Origin: a virus
Virus record (IMG/VR): IMGVR_UViG_3300042888_000931
Location: 1 to 64,000 of that record
Reading direction: 5' to 3' (one strand)
Length of the DNA: 64,000 nt
Within the stretch, counting starts at the first letter, position 1. Each line of letters begins with the position of its first letter. The notes under the pieces are model-generated. The model had not been told where the DNA came from. It made no database searches and saw nothing but the letters and a program-made list of their open reading frames with translations. Made by a program: the position numbers and the translations under genes. Positions 1 to 7,549 of the stretch are shown in pieces.

Positions 1-212
1 TCTCAGATGATAATACATTTGTTCAGTGTGCAATCAGACCTCCAGAAGGAGAGCAATTACTTGCTGGAACAGAATATGTTTATGACGTTGAGGTTAGAAG
101 AGAAAAAGGTTCTTCAGGAGTTGGAGATTATGCAATAGTTCAAACACTTCTAACAGGAAAAATAACAGTTACAGATCAGGTCACAGGCGCAACTGCTGCG
201 ACTAGGCCATAG
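1..212 (+). CDS. Tail-associated protein, 3' end only (baseplate/fibre domain)
   Basis: An open reading frame enters from the left edge (codons in phase from base 3) and stops at 210-212. The 69 visible residues end in ITVTDQVTGATAATRP, with a preceding run YDVEVRREKGSSG. This resembles the C-terminal half of the protein at 7160 (IFDIQLTELLSEGRVWTVAKGSMVI): a Tyr/Phe-Asp-(V/I) strand, a charged segment, then a final hydrophobic strand. Such short beta proteins sit at tail tips and next to fibres (BppU/LtfC-like), but that family link is by pattern only. Its stop lies 8 nt before the next start, so it belongs to the same operon. The start and full length are outside the window. Confidence 0.6.
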   Translation, partial: SDDNTFVQCAIRPPEGEQLLAGTEYVYDVEVRREKGSSGVGDYAIVQTLLTGKITVTDQVTGATAATRP

Positions 213-220
213 GGAGCACA

Positions 221-817
221 ATGGCAGATATTCTTTTATCAAATGACGACCTAACTGTATTTGGTGGACCAGAAACAATCAGTCTTGATTTAGATATAGG
301 ACCACAGGGTGATCGTGGAAGTATTATTGTAGGATCAAATGGAAATCCACAAGATGCCAATGTAAATGCCACAATAGTTCAAGATCTTCAGGCATTAGAT
401 ATTGCAATTGATTATAATCCAGCATCTACAACATATAAGACAGTTTTTCAAAGAGTAGCAACAGCAACTGGGACACAATGGACACAACTGTTTAACCTAA
501 AGACAAATTATTACTCTTCAATAAAAGATGTAACTGCTGCTAATGGAGTGCTTTCAATCCCGCCAATAAATGTTGCAGACATCTACGGTTCTTCTGGCAT
601 AACTGCAGCAACCTCAGCAGCATTCAATGTTCAGTATTCAATATCGTCTTCAGATGCCTCTGGTCCTTTAGCAACAACGCTTCTAGTAAAAGAACTTATA
701 ACCAGTCAAGGCTTTTTGGCACTACCACTTGAAATAAAGGGTGTAGAATATATTGACGATGCTTGGCAGCCTTTGGCTGGTCCAAAGCGTGTCCATTTAT
801 TTATTACAGTGGTATAA
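221..817 (+). CDS. Putative minor tail / fibre protein
   Basis: A 198-residue protein of mostly beta character. A motif near residues 26-36 (IGPQGDRGSII) resembles the short collagen-like or GPQG linkers of phage fibres. The rest is rich in Thr, Ser, Ala and small hydrophobics, with no enzyme motif. It starts at an ATG preceded by AGGGAGCACA and lies between a partial tail-tip protein and a large fibre. Position and composition point to a virion tail-fibre or baseplate component. The exact role is not recognisable, and the stop codon overlaps a -10-like TATAAT used for the next gene. Confidence 0.6.
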   Translation: MADILLSNDDLTVFGGPETISLDLDIGPQGDRGSIIVGSNGNPQDANVNATIVQDLQALDIAIDYNPASTTYKTVFQRVATATGTQWTQLFNLKTNYYSSIKDVTAANGVLSIPPINVADIYGSSGITAATSAAFNVQYSISSSDASGPLATTLLVKELITSQGFLALPLEIKGVEYIDDAWQPLAGPKRVHLFITVV

Positions 818-818
818 T
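810..818 (+). promoter_or_regulatory. Extended -10 promoter TGGTATAAT
   Basis: TGG-TATAAT overlaps the stop codon of the preceding gene and lies 18 nt before the GTG at 837. The predicted transcription start would fall within or next to the SD-like AAGAGGTGA, so use of this box is less certain than that of others in the window. Confidence 0.4.
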
Positions 819-836
819 GACAAGAGGTGATTTATA

Positions 837-2951
837 GTGGCAGAAGAGAATATTGACAATACCGCCAACGGTACTGGACCCTTCAACACCAAAATCCCTG
901 GACTTGGCGATGCAGCAGATATCCAGGCAGCCCTAAGACTTTATCACTATGGATCATATACTTATGATGCAGCAGCACCTGTTCCAGGCCCTCTTCCAAT
1001 CCCATCAGTTGCAAACCACCTAAAAACCCTTGTAGATGCAGATGCCCTAGAAGTAGTAAACAGAACTGCAGCAGATGACTTAGAAATAGTAAATAGAAAT
1101 GCAGCAATAGCAGCACATAATTCAGCAACTGTAAATGTCCACGGAATACTAGATACATCTGATTTAGTAACAATATCAGATCTAAATGATGCAATAGACA
1201 ACACAACTGGATCTTATCCTAACCTTGCTGGAAGCGGTATTGAGTGGAATTCTGTTGATGAGCAATTTGACCTTGATCAATCTTTATTAAACAATAATAC
1301 TGTAGTAATTAAGACAACTGGATTTACTTTAGATGCCCTCGATGTTAATAAAACAATTTTGCTTAATGCATCATCTCCAATGAATTTAACTGTTCCGCTA
1401 AATTCTGCTGTTAATATACCAGTTGGATACAAATATAATTTAGTTGAAATCGGAACAGCAAAAACAACTTTTGTTCCATCATCTGGCGTAACAATTGGTA
1501 GCAAGAACTCACAACTATTTTTAGATGGACAATATAGCAGAGGAAATCTTGTAAAGATTGGAACAGATTCTTGGATTTTGTATGGAGATGTTTATGAAGG
1601 TGTTGCAACACCTACCCCTACACCTGTAGCACCTACCCCTGTAGCACCTACCCCTGTAGCACCTACCCCTGTAGCGCCTACCCCTGTAGCGCCTACACCT
1701 GTAGCGCCTACACCTGTAGCGCCTACACCTGTAGCACCTACCCCAACACCAGTAGCACCGACTCCAGTTGCTCCAACACCAGTAGCACCTACCCCTACTC
1801 CTGTTGCACCAACACCTGTTCCAACACCAGTCCCTACTCCTGTAACACCGTTCTTTTCTCCAACACCAACACCAACACCAACACCAACACCAGTAGCACC
1901 TTCTTCAGGAGTTTGGTACACATTCTGCGGTAATGTTTCTGCAGGATATGCGCCAGGAACTGTAGTCGGACCAGTGTTTGATCCATCACTTACATGTTCT
2001 GAAGCATTAGCACAACAAACCTCATTTGGTGAAATTGGATCTGGATGGAACTGTGCATCAGGAACATCCGCATCTTCTTCTGTACCAGCAGCAAGTTGTG
2101 GAGTAACCCCTACACCAGTAGCACCTACTCCTACACCAGTTGCACCAACACCAGTCAACCCTTGTAACCCAGACTGGAGTTTAATTCCTCAATCACAATG
2201 TGTTGAGTGTGGATTAGTCTGGTCACCTGAGTTTGGTGAATGTATTAGCGTATCACCAACCCCTGTTGCCCCTACACCTGTAGCACCTACCCCTGTAGCA
2301 CCTACCCCTGTAGCGCCTACCCCTGTAGCGCCTACACCAGTTGCTCCAAGTTGTGTTCCAGCCGATGCGTGGTCATACAACCAGTCTAAGTGTCAGTCAT
2401 GCGGATATTACTACAGCACAGAATTTGGAGAGTGCTCAACAACTCCTTGGAATACACCTACCCCAGTTGCTCCAACACCAGTTGCTCCAACTCCAGTTGC
2501 TCCAACTCCAGTAGCACCTACACCTGTACCAGTTGCTCCTACACCAGTAGCACCTGTACCTGTACCTGTTGCTCCTACTCCAACTAATATATGTGCTGGA
2601 GATATTTCCTTACTTAGCCCAAGCCAGTGTACTGCTTGTGGATACTTCTACTCAACACAATTTGGTGAGTGTATAACTACTGCACCTACACCTGTAGCAC
2701 CACCGTTCTTCCCACCATTCTTCCCACCTTACTTCCCATTCTTCCCACCATTCTTCCCACCATTCTTTGGACCTGCACCAGTTGCTCCAACTCCAGTAGC
2801 ACCTACACCAGTAGCACCTACACCAGTAGCACCTGTACCTGTAGCACCTACACCTGTAGCACCTACACCAACAGGGGGATGTACTGGATGTATTAGAAAC
2901 TATTGCTACGAGCCATGTCCAGCATGTTGTAATGGCGACTGCGGATGCTAG
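837..2951 (+). CDS. Modular tail fibre with PTPVAP repeats and Cys-rich modules
   Basis: A 704-residue virion fibre or adhesin, starting at GTG 837 behind AAGAGGTGA. Residues 1-125 hold a VHGILDTSDLVT-type segment and residues about 130-255 a beta domain. Both are shared with the fibre at 10323 (VHGILDTAELVT; VPLNS...YGD). From about residue 257 the chain becomes PTPVAP repeats broken by cysteine modules. The first is about 65 residues (359-423). Three related modules of about 30 residues follow, near 441-473, 505-536 and 583-612, sharing QC-x2-CG, an aromatic-Ser pair and FGEC. A Phe/Pro stretch (about 622-645) and an eight-Cys C-terminus (about 680-704) complete it. The repeats suggest stiff, extended linkers between small disulphide or metal-bound domains. 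Binding target unknown. Confidence 0.75.
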   Translation: MAEENIDNTANGTGPFNTKIPGLGDAADIQAALRLYHYGSYTYDAAAPVPGPLPIPSVANHLKTLVDADALEVVNRTAADDLEIVNRNAAIAAHNSATVNVHGILDTSDLVTISDLNDAIDNTTGSYPNLAGSGIEWNSVDEQFDLDQSLLNNNTVVIKTTGFTLDALDVNKTILLNASSPMNLTVPLNSAVNIPVGYKYNLVEIGTAKTTFVPSSGVTIGSKNSQLFLDGQYSRGNLVKIGTDSWILYGDVYEGVATPTPTPVAPTPVAPTPVAPTPVAPTPVAPTPVAPTPVAPTPVAPTPTPVAPTPVAPTPVAPTPTPVAPTPVPTPVPTPVTPFFSPTPTPTPTPTPVAPSSGVWYTFCGNVSAGYAPGTVVGPVFDPSLTCSEALAQQTSFGEIGSGWNCASGTSASSSVPAASCGVTPTPVAPTPTPVAPTPVNPCNPDWSLIPQSQCVECGLVWSPEFGECISVSPTPVAPTPVAPTPVAPTPVAPTPVAPTPVAPSCVPADAWSYNQSKCQSCGYYYSTEFGECSTTPWNTPTPVAPTPVAPTPVAPTPVAPTPVPVAPTPVAPVPVPVAPTPTNICAGDISLLSPSQCTACGYFYSTQFGECITTAPTPVAPPFFPPFFPPYFPFFPPFFPPFFGPAPVAPTPVAPTPVAPTPVAPVPVAPTPVAPTPTGGCTGCIRNYCYEPCPACCNGDCGC
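1606..2875 (+). repeat. PTPVAP-coding 15-nt repeat blocks
   Basis: Degenerate tandem copies of a 15-nt unit (cctacccctgtagca and variants, coding P-T-P-V-A) occur in four blocks, at about 1606-1900, 2250-2345, 2455-2590 and 2680-2875, separated by cysteine-module coding DNA. Synonymous variation between blocks (cct/cca/acc, gta/gtt) shows they are not all recent copies. Near-identical runs at 1620-1740 and 2276-2340 do look recently expanded or exchanged. Confidence 0.85.
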
Positions 2952-2953
2952 TG

Positions 2954-2959
2954 TATAAT
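2954..2959 (+). promoter_or_regulatory. -10 promoter element TATAAT
   Basis: TATAAT follows the stop at 2951 and lies 36 nt before ATG 2996. The leader would be about 30 nt and includes an AAAGAG SD. It heads the zinc protein / oxygenase-like / glycosyltransferase / epimerase group. Confidence 0.6.
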
Positions 2960-2995
2960 AGATATTACCAAAATAATCTATAGAAAAGAGCATTT

Positions 2996-3235
2996 ATGTC
3001 AGAAGAATTAACTCCTTGGCAAAAATACAAACAAAGTTTGGGAGAAACTAGACCCTGGGATCTTGTCAATCCTGAAACACAGTGGGCTACTTCCGAGGTA
3101 GCAGAAGAAAGATACTCTATTTGTAAGGGCTGTCCAGAACTAATAAAATTAACCAAACAGTGTAAAAAATGTGGATGTTTCATGGCAGCAAAAACAAAAC
3201 TAGAAAAGGCAGTATGCCCACTAGGTAAGTGGTAA
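2996..3235 (+). CDS. Small zinc-binding phage protein
   Basis: A 79-residue protein with six cysteines, C43-x2-C46, C56-x2-C59-x-C61 and C74, ending in a CP-x-GKW tail. The spacing predicts a zinc-ribbon-like fold. Similar short proteins with a C-terminal CKKCGCFM...CPLGKW pattern occur in several environmental phages without a known function. The start has an AAAGAG SD and a promoter upstream. Its stop overlaps the next gene's possible GTG. It may bind nucleic acid or act as a small regulatory or assembly factor. The function is not known. Confidence 0.7.
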   Translation: MSEELTPWQKYKQSLGETRPWDLVNPETQWATSEVAEERYSICKGCPELIKLTKQCKKCGCFMAAKTKLEKAVCPLGKW

Positions 3236-3237
3236 AA

Positions 3238-3819
3238 ATGAAACCTCCTTATCTATTAAAAAATGTGTTACCACCAAAAGAACATAGAGAGTTACAAAAT
3301 TTGGCAATGAACTTGTGGTCAACAGACAAAACAACTTTTGATGAAGGATTTGGAAGGCATCAGTGGGCAATCTGGGATAACACACACAGAGAAAATGTAG
3401 AACCACTTAGAAAATTTCATGAGATGCTTTTGCCATTAGCAAAAGAAGAGTTTGAGTCAGAAACACTTTTGCCATCATGGTCTCTTATAAGTATTTATGA
3501 AACTGATAAGGCAAGGCTGTGGAAACATAAAGATGATAATGCTTGTACATATCATATGAACTATACTATTTTTCATAAGACACCCTGGGATTTTTATGTA
3601 GAGGGAGAAAGGTTTCAGCCAGAAGAAAACGATATGGTTATATCATATGGAAATGATCAAGAGCACTGGAGAGAAGAGTTTCCCAATCCAGAAACAAATT
3701 TAGTTGCAAATGCGTTTTTCTTTTATACAGAGCCAGATCACTGGTTTTTTACTGAAGGCCCTCAATATCTATATACCAATATTCGTGCTAAAAAAGATGA
3801 AGACTCTCCGAGTATGTAG
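3238..3819 (+). CDS. 2OG-Fe(II) oxygenase-like (cupin-fold) protein
   Basis: About 193 residues from ATG 3238; a GTG at 3229 would add three residues. The sequence LWKHKDDNACTYHMNYTIF carries an HxD pair (H-K-D). A distal His lies in NDQEHWREEF, and strands are arranged as in double-stranded beta-helix oxygenases. The C-terminal Arg/Lys that would bind 2-oxoglutarate is not obvious, so it is a divergent member or a cupin relative. It differs from the seven oxygenases downstream, which share a (N/D)DYEGGE motif missing here. Its neighbours are the glycosyltransferase and epimerase, suggesting a part in modifying a protein or sugar. Confidence 0.55.
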   Translation: MKPPYLLKNVLPPKEHRELQNLAMNLWSTDKTTFDEGFGRHQWAIWDNTHRENVEPLRKFHEMLLPLAKEEFESETLLPSWSLISIYETDKARLWKHKDDNACTYHMNYTIFHKTPWDFYVEGERFQPEENDMVISYGNDQEHWREEFPNPETNLVANAFFFYTEPDHWFFTEGPQYLYTNIRAKKDEDSPSM

Positions 3820-3821
3820 TT

Positions 3822-4856
3822 ATGGGAAATATTTTTTATCAACTTTATCAGCCTTGCGGTTTGTTTAATCAGATAACAAGTTTAGAAACTGCGGTTGGTT
3901 TGTCAAGTAGATATAAAAAACAATTAATATTTTACAACATCAGTAATCCTGCAAATGGAGATTATGGTGGAGCAAGAGTTCCAATTTACTCTGCAAACTA
4001 TAGATATAATGAAAGAAGTCATCTAATTGATGTAGATGTTTTTCCAAATATTTCAGATTTGATGGATTGGGAAAATAAAGATTGCAATATTTTAATAAAT
4101 GATATTGTGGATAGTTTTACTAATGAAGATTTAAAAATAGAAAATTTAATGATGTACTATTCACCTGCGTCAAATGACTATAAAGATACGGAGAGTTACT
4201 TTTCTGAAGGAAGAGAGAGGCTGCTACTAGATAACTACAACAATGTACATTTAAAAAAAACATTGGGGTATTACAGCAGATTTTTTTTAGATCGTGAACC
4301 CTCATTAGATAAAAGTCTATCTTCTGTAAGATTTAAATCAGAATATTATCAACTAGCAGAAAAGATAGCCTTGTCTATTGGACTTTTTAATGGGGCACAC
4401 TTTAGGCTTACAGACCATAAAGGTATGTTTGACCCAGACAGCAACATTTTAGATTCTGGAATTAGCCAAATAGATAATGGCTTGCCTATAGTCATGTGCA
4501 CCGATCAACCAAATAGTGAATTAATAAAAAACTCTTCTTATAGTTATTTGTTATTAGATGACTATATATTGAATAATTTTTATAAAGAGTTTAGAGAGTT
4601 TAAATTTAAAGAAGAGGTTTCATTTGGCATATTAAATAACCTAGTTATGCACTATAGTCAAGAATTTATTGGAAGCCCAGGAAGCACATACACTGGATAC
4701 ATCCATAGAGGATTAAATCAAAAAAGAGATATACAATGGAGAATATTCGGGGAAGAAGAGCATCCACAAGATGGTCCGTACTCCTGGAATGGGTATGACA
4801 ATAAGGATAGTTTAACAAAACAGTGGTGGAGAGAATGGAAGGAATCAAGAATATGA
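3822..4856 (+). CDS. Fucosyltransferase-like glycosyltransferase (putative)
   Basis: A 344-residue protein. The N-terminal PCGLFNQITSLETAVGLS recalls the GxxNQ...E.A...A pattern that opens O-fucosyltransferase and alpha-1,2/1,6-fucosyltransferase folds. The C-terminal EFIGSPGSTYTGYI closely resembles the xFIGxxxSTFSxxI motif that binds the GDP-sugar in those families. In between, PIVMCTDQPNSE looks like the strand-plus-loop of the second Rossmann domain. Such enzymes transfer L-fucose or a similar sugar from a GDP donor to protein or glycan acceptors. The next gene overlaps its stop (ATGA) and encodes an enzyme making GDP-L-galactose, a GDP-L-fucose analogue, which supports a paired role. The acceptor is unknown. 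Confidence 0.55.
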   Translation: MGNIFYQLYQPCGLFNQITSLETAVGLSSRYKKQLIFYNISNPANGDYGGARVPIYSANYRYNERSHLIDVDVFPNISDLMDWENKDCNILINDIVDSFTNEDLKIENLMMYYSPASNDYKDTESYFSEGRERLLLDNYNNVHLKKTLGYYSRFFLDREPSLDKSLSSVRFKSEYYQLAEKIALSIGLFNGAHFRLTDHKGMFDPDSNILDSGISQIDNGLPIVMCTDQPNSELIKNSSYSYLLLDDYILNNFYKEFREFKFKEEVSFGILNNLVMHYSQEFIGSPGSTYTGYIHRGLNQKRDIQWRIFGEEEHPQDGPYSWNGYDNKDSLTKQWWREWKESRI

Positions 4857-5884
4857 AAACAGCATTAGTATTTGGCGCAGGTGGGTTTATAGGAAGCCAT
4901 ATGGTAAAGCGTTTAAAGTCAGAAGGATACTGGGTTCGTGGTGTTGACTTAAAACATCCAGACTTTTCAGAAACACAGGCAGACGAGTTTATTGAAAGAG
5001 ATTTGTCCGTATATGAAAATGTTGAAAAGGTTATTCAGTTTAAAGGATATCAAGGAAACTTCTACCATGAAATTCCTTATCGTTCTATAGATTCATTTGA
5101 CGAGATTTACCAGTTTGCTGCAGATATGGGTGGTGCAGGATATATTTTTACTGGTTTGAACGATTCTCAGATTATGGAAAACTCTGCCTTAATAAACCTC
5201 AATCTTTTAAGAGCACAGTCTAGGCTTAATGAAAAATATGATATTAACAAGACTAAAATATTTTATTCAAGTTCTGCCTGCATGTATCCTGACTACAAGC
5301 AGTTAGATGTCAATAATCCTGGACTTAAAGAATCTGATGCATACCCTGCAGACCCTGACAGCGAGTATGGTTGGGAAAAACTCTTTAGTGAAAGAATGTT
5401 CTTGGCATTTAATAGAAACAATAAGATCCCAGTGGCCATTGCTAGATACCACAATATTTATGGACCAGAAGGAACCTGGGATGGTGGAAAAGAAAAAGCA
5501 CCTGCTGCAATGTGTCGAAAAGTTATACAGGCAGATGGCTTTGTAGAAATTTGGGGGGATGGAGAACAAACCCGTTCATTCCTATACATAGATGAATGCA
5601 TAGAGGCAACAAGAAGACTTATGCAATCAGATTTTACTGGTCCTGTTAATATAGGGTCTGAAGAGATGGTTACTATAAATCAACTGGTTGATATTGCTTG
5701 CAGTATTGAGGGCAAGGTTTTGAGCAAGATGCATATTCCTGGACCTTTGGGAGTTAGAGGAAGAAATTCTAATAATGATTTGGTAAGAGAAAGACTAGGC
5801 TGGGATTACTCAATGTCTCTTAAAGATGGAATTGAAAAAACCTACAACTGGATACTTCAGGAAACAAAAAAGAACCCCTCCTAA
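4853..5884 (+). CDS. GDP-mannose 3,5-epimerase (GME-like SDR epimerase)
   Basis: A 343-residue extended SDR enzyme. The start is ATG 4853, overlapping the previous stop. The NAD-binding GAGGFIGSH is at residues 7-15. The catalytic YxxxK is Y172-K176 in SEYGWEKL. An active-site Cys, C143, lies in SSSACMYP. Many segments match plant-type GDP-mannose 3,5-epimerase: QFAADMGGAGYIFTG, RYHNIYGPEGTWDGGKEKAP, GDGEQTRSF and IPGPLGVRGRNS. The known reaction converts GDP-D-mannose to GDP-L-galactose, with GDP-L-gulose as a side product. The product could feed the adjacent glycosyltransferase. Full length compared with the family (about 350-375). Confidence 0.85.
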   Translation: MKTALVFGAGGFIGSHMVKRLKSEGYWVRGVDLKHPDFSETQADEFIERDLSVYENVEKVIQFKGYQGNFYHEIPYRSIDSFDEIYQFAADMGGAGYIFTGLNDSQIMENSALINLNLLRAQSRLNEKYDINKTKIFYSSSACMYPDYKQLDVNNPGLKESDAYPADPDSEYGWEKLFSERMFLAFNRNNKIPVAIARYHNIYGPEGTWDGGKEKAPAAMCRKVIQADGFVEIWGDGEQTRSFLYIDECIEATRRLMQSDFTGPVNIGSEEMVTINQLVDIACSIEGKVLSKMHIPGPLGVRGRNSNNDLVRERLGWDYSMSLKDGIEKTYNWILQETKKNPS

Positions 5885-5890
5885 GAGGGG
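5875..5890 (-). terminator. Intrinsic terminator of the lysin gene
   Basis: CCCCTC-ctaa-GAGGGG forms a 6-bp GC stem whose loop is the stop codon of the convergent + strand gene. On the minus strand it is followed by a U-rich run (ttcttttttg), so it ends the lysin transcript. The + side lacks a good U tract. Confidence 0.75.
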
Positions 5891-5905
5891 GCCTAATTTG
5901 AGATA

Positions 5906-6469
5906 TTACTTAGGAAATTTAGCCATCCAGTATTTGGTTCTTGGAGTGATGCCCTTCCATGAGGACCAATCATCTCCACCATTTGTCATATAGTATGCAA
6001 TCTCTGCATTCTTGACGGGATTGAATAACTCAGCGTTTGACTCAAGATCAAACTTGGTTCTACGATCAGGACCAAGGTTGTCGATCATATTAATTTGGAA
6101 CATACCATAAGATGAGTCACCAGTCTTGTGGTTTCCGTTAAATGCTAATGGACGACCATTAGATTCCTTCTTGGCAACTGCCCAAGCCACAACAAGGTCT
6201 TTACCCTTGAAGCCAACTAGTGAAAGCAGTTCTTTTAGTTCTAGATCAGTCAGAGAAACCTTATTCTCAAAACTCTCTAGTTTTTTAGCCTTAGAAACCA
6301 AAAAAACCTCTTTCGAGGTGGTTTCCGATGTCTGAGCCTGTTCAAGGCTAAGATTGTTCTTTGTATCAAGACCTGAATCAGCATTTGCACCGTTCGACAA
6401 AACAGTTACTAATGCTACGATACTGAGTGTGCTAATGATCTCTTTGTTTCTTTCGATAAATTTAATCAT
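5906..6469 (-). CDS. Secreted lysozyme / lytic transglycosylase-like lysin
   Basis: 187 residues. ATG 6469 is chosen because AAGGAGG lies just upstream; the open frame continues 23 codons further without an SD. Residues 1-30 form a Sec signal peptide: a charged start, the hydrophobic ISTLSIVALVTVL and a possible cleavage after ANA. The mature part ends in a goose-lysozyme/SLT-like domain. The likely catalytic Glu is E102 in AVAKKESNGRP, followed by SYGMFQIN, a classic substrate-groove motif. It would cut peptidoglycan glycan strands outside the membrane, during lysis or entry. It is the only minus-strand gene, with its own promoter, leader hairpin and terminator. A signal-peptide lysin would not strictly need a holin for export; none is seen here. 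Confidence 0.75.
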   Translation of the reverse strand: MIKFIERNKEIISTLSIVALVTVLSNGANADSGLDTKNNLSLEQAQTSETTSKEVFLVSKAKKLESFENKVSLTDLELKELLSLVGFKGKDLVVAWAVAKKESNGRPLAFNGNHKTGDSSYGMFQINMIDNLGPDRRTKFDLESNAELFNPVKNAEIAYYMTNGGDDWSSWKGITPRTKYWMAKFPK

Positions 6470-6490
6470 AGTTTCCTCCTTAGAAAACAA

Positions 6491-6510
6491 TAACACCCTG
6501 GTAGGTGTTA
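6491..6510 (-). promoter_or_regulatory. 5' leader hairpin / operator-like dyad before the lysin
   Basis: A perfect inverted repeat, TAACACC-n6-GGTGTTA, lies between the minus-strand -10 box and the SD. If transcription starts about 6-7 nt after the -10, the transcript begins at this hairpin. It could stabilise the mRNA 5' end or be a protein operator. Confidence 0.5.
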
Positions 6511-6516
6511 CTACCA

Positions 6517-6525
6517 AGTATATCA
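6517..6525 (-). promoter_or_regulatory. Extended -10 promoter TGATATACT of the lysin gene
   Basis: On the minus strand the sequence reads TGA-TATACT, the same form as the + strand promoters, about 48 nt before ATG 6469. It gives the lysin its own transcription, separate from the surrounding fibre operons. Confidence 0.65.
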
Positions 6526-6555
6526 TGAGATTTTTCAAAAAGCAACTTTAGAGGG

Positions 6556-6564
6556 TGGTATAAT
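6556..6564 (+). promoter_or_regulatory. Extended -10 promoter TGGTATAAT, leaderless
   Basis: TGG-TATAAT ends 7 nt before ATG 6572, and no SD is present between them. A transcription start at the usual 6-7 nt from the -10 would make the mRNA begin at or next to the start codon. Confidence 0.7.
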
Positions 6565-6571
6565 AAAGATT

Positions 6572-7147
6572 ATGGCTACAGGCGTATCATCTAATTATCC
6601 TACTATTAAGTATCCACTTGCTTCTGATCCCGTGAACGTACACGGTGATATAAAAGTCCTGGTAGACGCATTAAATAATATTCTTCCACCACTTGGAACG
6701 ACAAGCGTATCTTCTACTGTAAGAAATGCAAGTTCGTCTGTTTCTATTCCAGCAGGAACTCCAGTTTATATTTCTGGAAGCGTTTCTCATGAAGGAAAGC
6801 AAAAGCCAACAGTAGAAAAATATAATCCCTTAAGTCCTAATCATAATCCAAACACCCCAATACTTGGTTTGACTCAGGCAGATATACTTCCTGCAAGTTC
6901 AACTGATGGAGATGGCGTTGTTGTGGTTTCTGGAATTATACAAATGAATACAACAGGCCTAGGAGTTTCTGGAACAAAAATTTATGTAGATGGAAGTGGA
7001 ACATTAGTAAGTGGTCGTCCATCTTCTGGTCCCGCAAGATATATTGGAATAGTTGCAGTTCAAGCAACCAAACCTTTGGGTGGAATGATTATCGTTCAGA
7101 CAAAGGGAAACGGTACTTGGGGAGCACTAAAAGACGGATTGTCGTGA
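6572..7147 (+). CDS. Putative tail-fibre / virion surface protein
   Basis: 191 residues, apparently translated from a leaderless mRNA (no SD; -10 box 7 nt upstream). The protein is beta-rich. Its N-terminus has DPVNVHGDIKVLVDALNNIL, a pattern seen in phage fibres that start with a short trimerising helix. It then has a core with IPAGTPVYISGS and ILGLTQADI segments that resemble capsid-decoration or fibre-head folds. No enzyme motif is visible. It opens the second fibre block, directly downstream of the lysin gene, and is followed by another leaderless gene. Role inferred from context only. Confidence 0.55.
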   Translation: MATGVSSNYPTIKYPLASDPVNVHGDIKVLVDALNNILPPLGTTSVSSTVRNASSSVSIPAGTPVYISGSVSHEGKQKPTVEKYNPLSPNHNPNTPILGLTQADILPASSTDGDGVVVVSGIIQMNTTGLGVSGTKIYVDGSGTLVSGRPSSGPARYIGIVAVQATKPLGGMIIVQTKGNGTWGALKDGLS

Positions 7148-7153
7148 TATAAT
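7145..7153 (+). promoter_or_regulatory. Extended -10 promoter TGATATAAT, leaderless
   Basis: TGA-TATAAT overlaps the stop of the previous gene and ends 6 nt before ATG 7160. No SD is present. Predicted leaderless transcript. Confidence 0.7.
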
Positions 7154-7159
7154 AACATT

Positions 7160-7549
7160 ATGGCTACCTTTAGAAATCAACCCACAGATTCTTATGCACT
7201 TGGATCAGCCCCACCAGAAATTCGTTGGACAGTTGTCCGTGGAGATTCAGCATCATTTCGTGTTTATGTAACTAACGATGCAAGAGAGCCACTTCTTCTT
7301 GACGATTGGGAAGTTGCCATGGATGTTTATCGTCCTTCAACAGATGATGTTGTTTTATCTTTGTCCCCTGAGCCAATTGAGTTTCAAGATACAGAGGGAA
7401 GTTTTACTGTAAACCTTACATCCTCTCAATCAGAACTTCTTGAGACAGGAGACATCTTCGATATCCAACTCACAGAACTTCTATCAGAAGGCAGAGTTTG
7501 GACGGTAGCCAAAGGGTCAATGGTTATTATTGAAGATGTAACACAGTAA
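7160..7549 (+). CDS. BppU/LtfC-like baseplate or fibre-attachment protein
   Basis: 129 residues. The pattern RWTVVRGDSASFRVYVTNDAR, then LDDWEVAMDVYRP, and a C-terminal IFDIQLTE...WTVAKGSMVI is typical of short phage beta-sandwich proteins. In these a 'ppi.w.v.rGds' strand is followed by a 'ydlql' strand, as in upper-baseplate N-terminal domains. They attach fibres to the tail or act as a small collar. The start is leaderless. Its stop overlaps the next ATG (TAATG), so the two are co-translated. The C-terminal half resembles the partial gene at the left edge. Confidence 0.6.
   Translation: MATFRNQPTDSYALGSAPPEIRWTVVRGDSASFRVYVTNDAREPLLLDDWEVAMDVYRPSTDDVVLSLSPEPIEFQDTEGSFTVNLTSSQSELLETGDIFDIQLTELLSEGRVWTVAKGSMVIIEDVTQ

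Noticed and set aside
1606-1900. CRISPR-like short regular repeats
   Set aside because: Units are 15 nt with no unique spacers and code for PTPVA in frame, so they are coding repeats.
1592-2158. Long minus-strand frame of GVGATGVGATGV repeats
   Set aside because: It is the antisense shadow of the PTPVAP-coding repeat; no SD or promoter, and the + strand frame is continuous with a recognised fibre.
3229-3237. GTG 3229 as the start of the oxygenase-like gene
   Set aside because: It overlaps the previous stop and has no better SD than ATG 3238; the difference is only three residues.
6501-6515. Second hairpin (GGTAG/CTACC) before the lysin, alternative to the main leader hairpin
   Set aside because: If transcription starts about 6 nt after the -10, its 5' arm is not in the RNA, so a two-state attenuator is unlikely.
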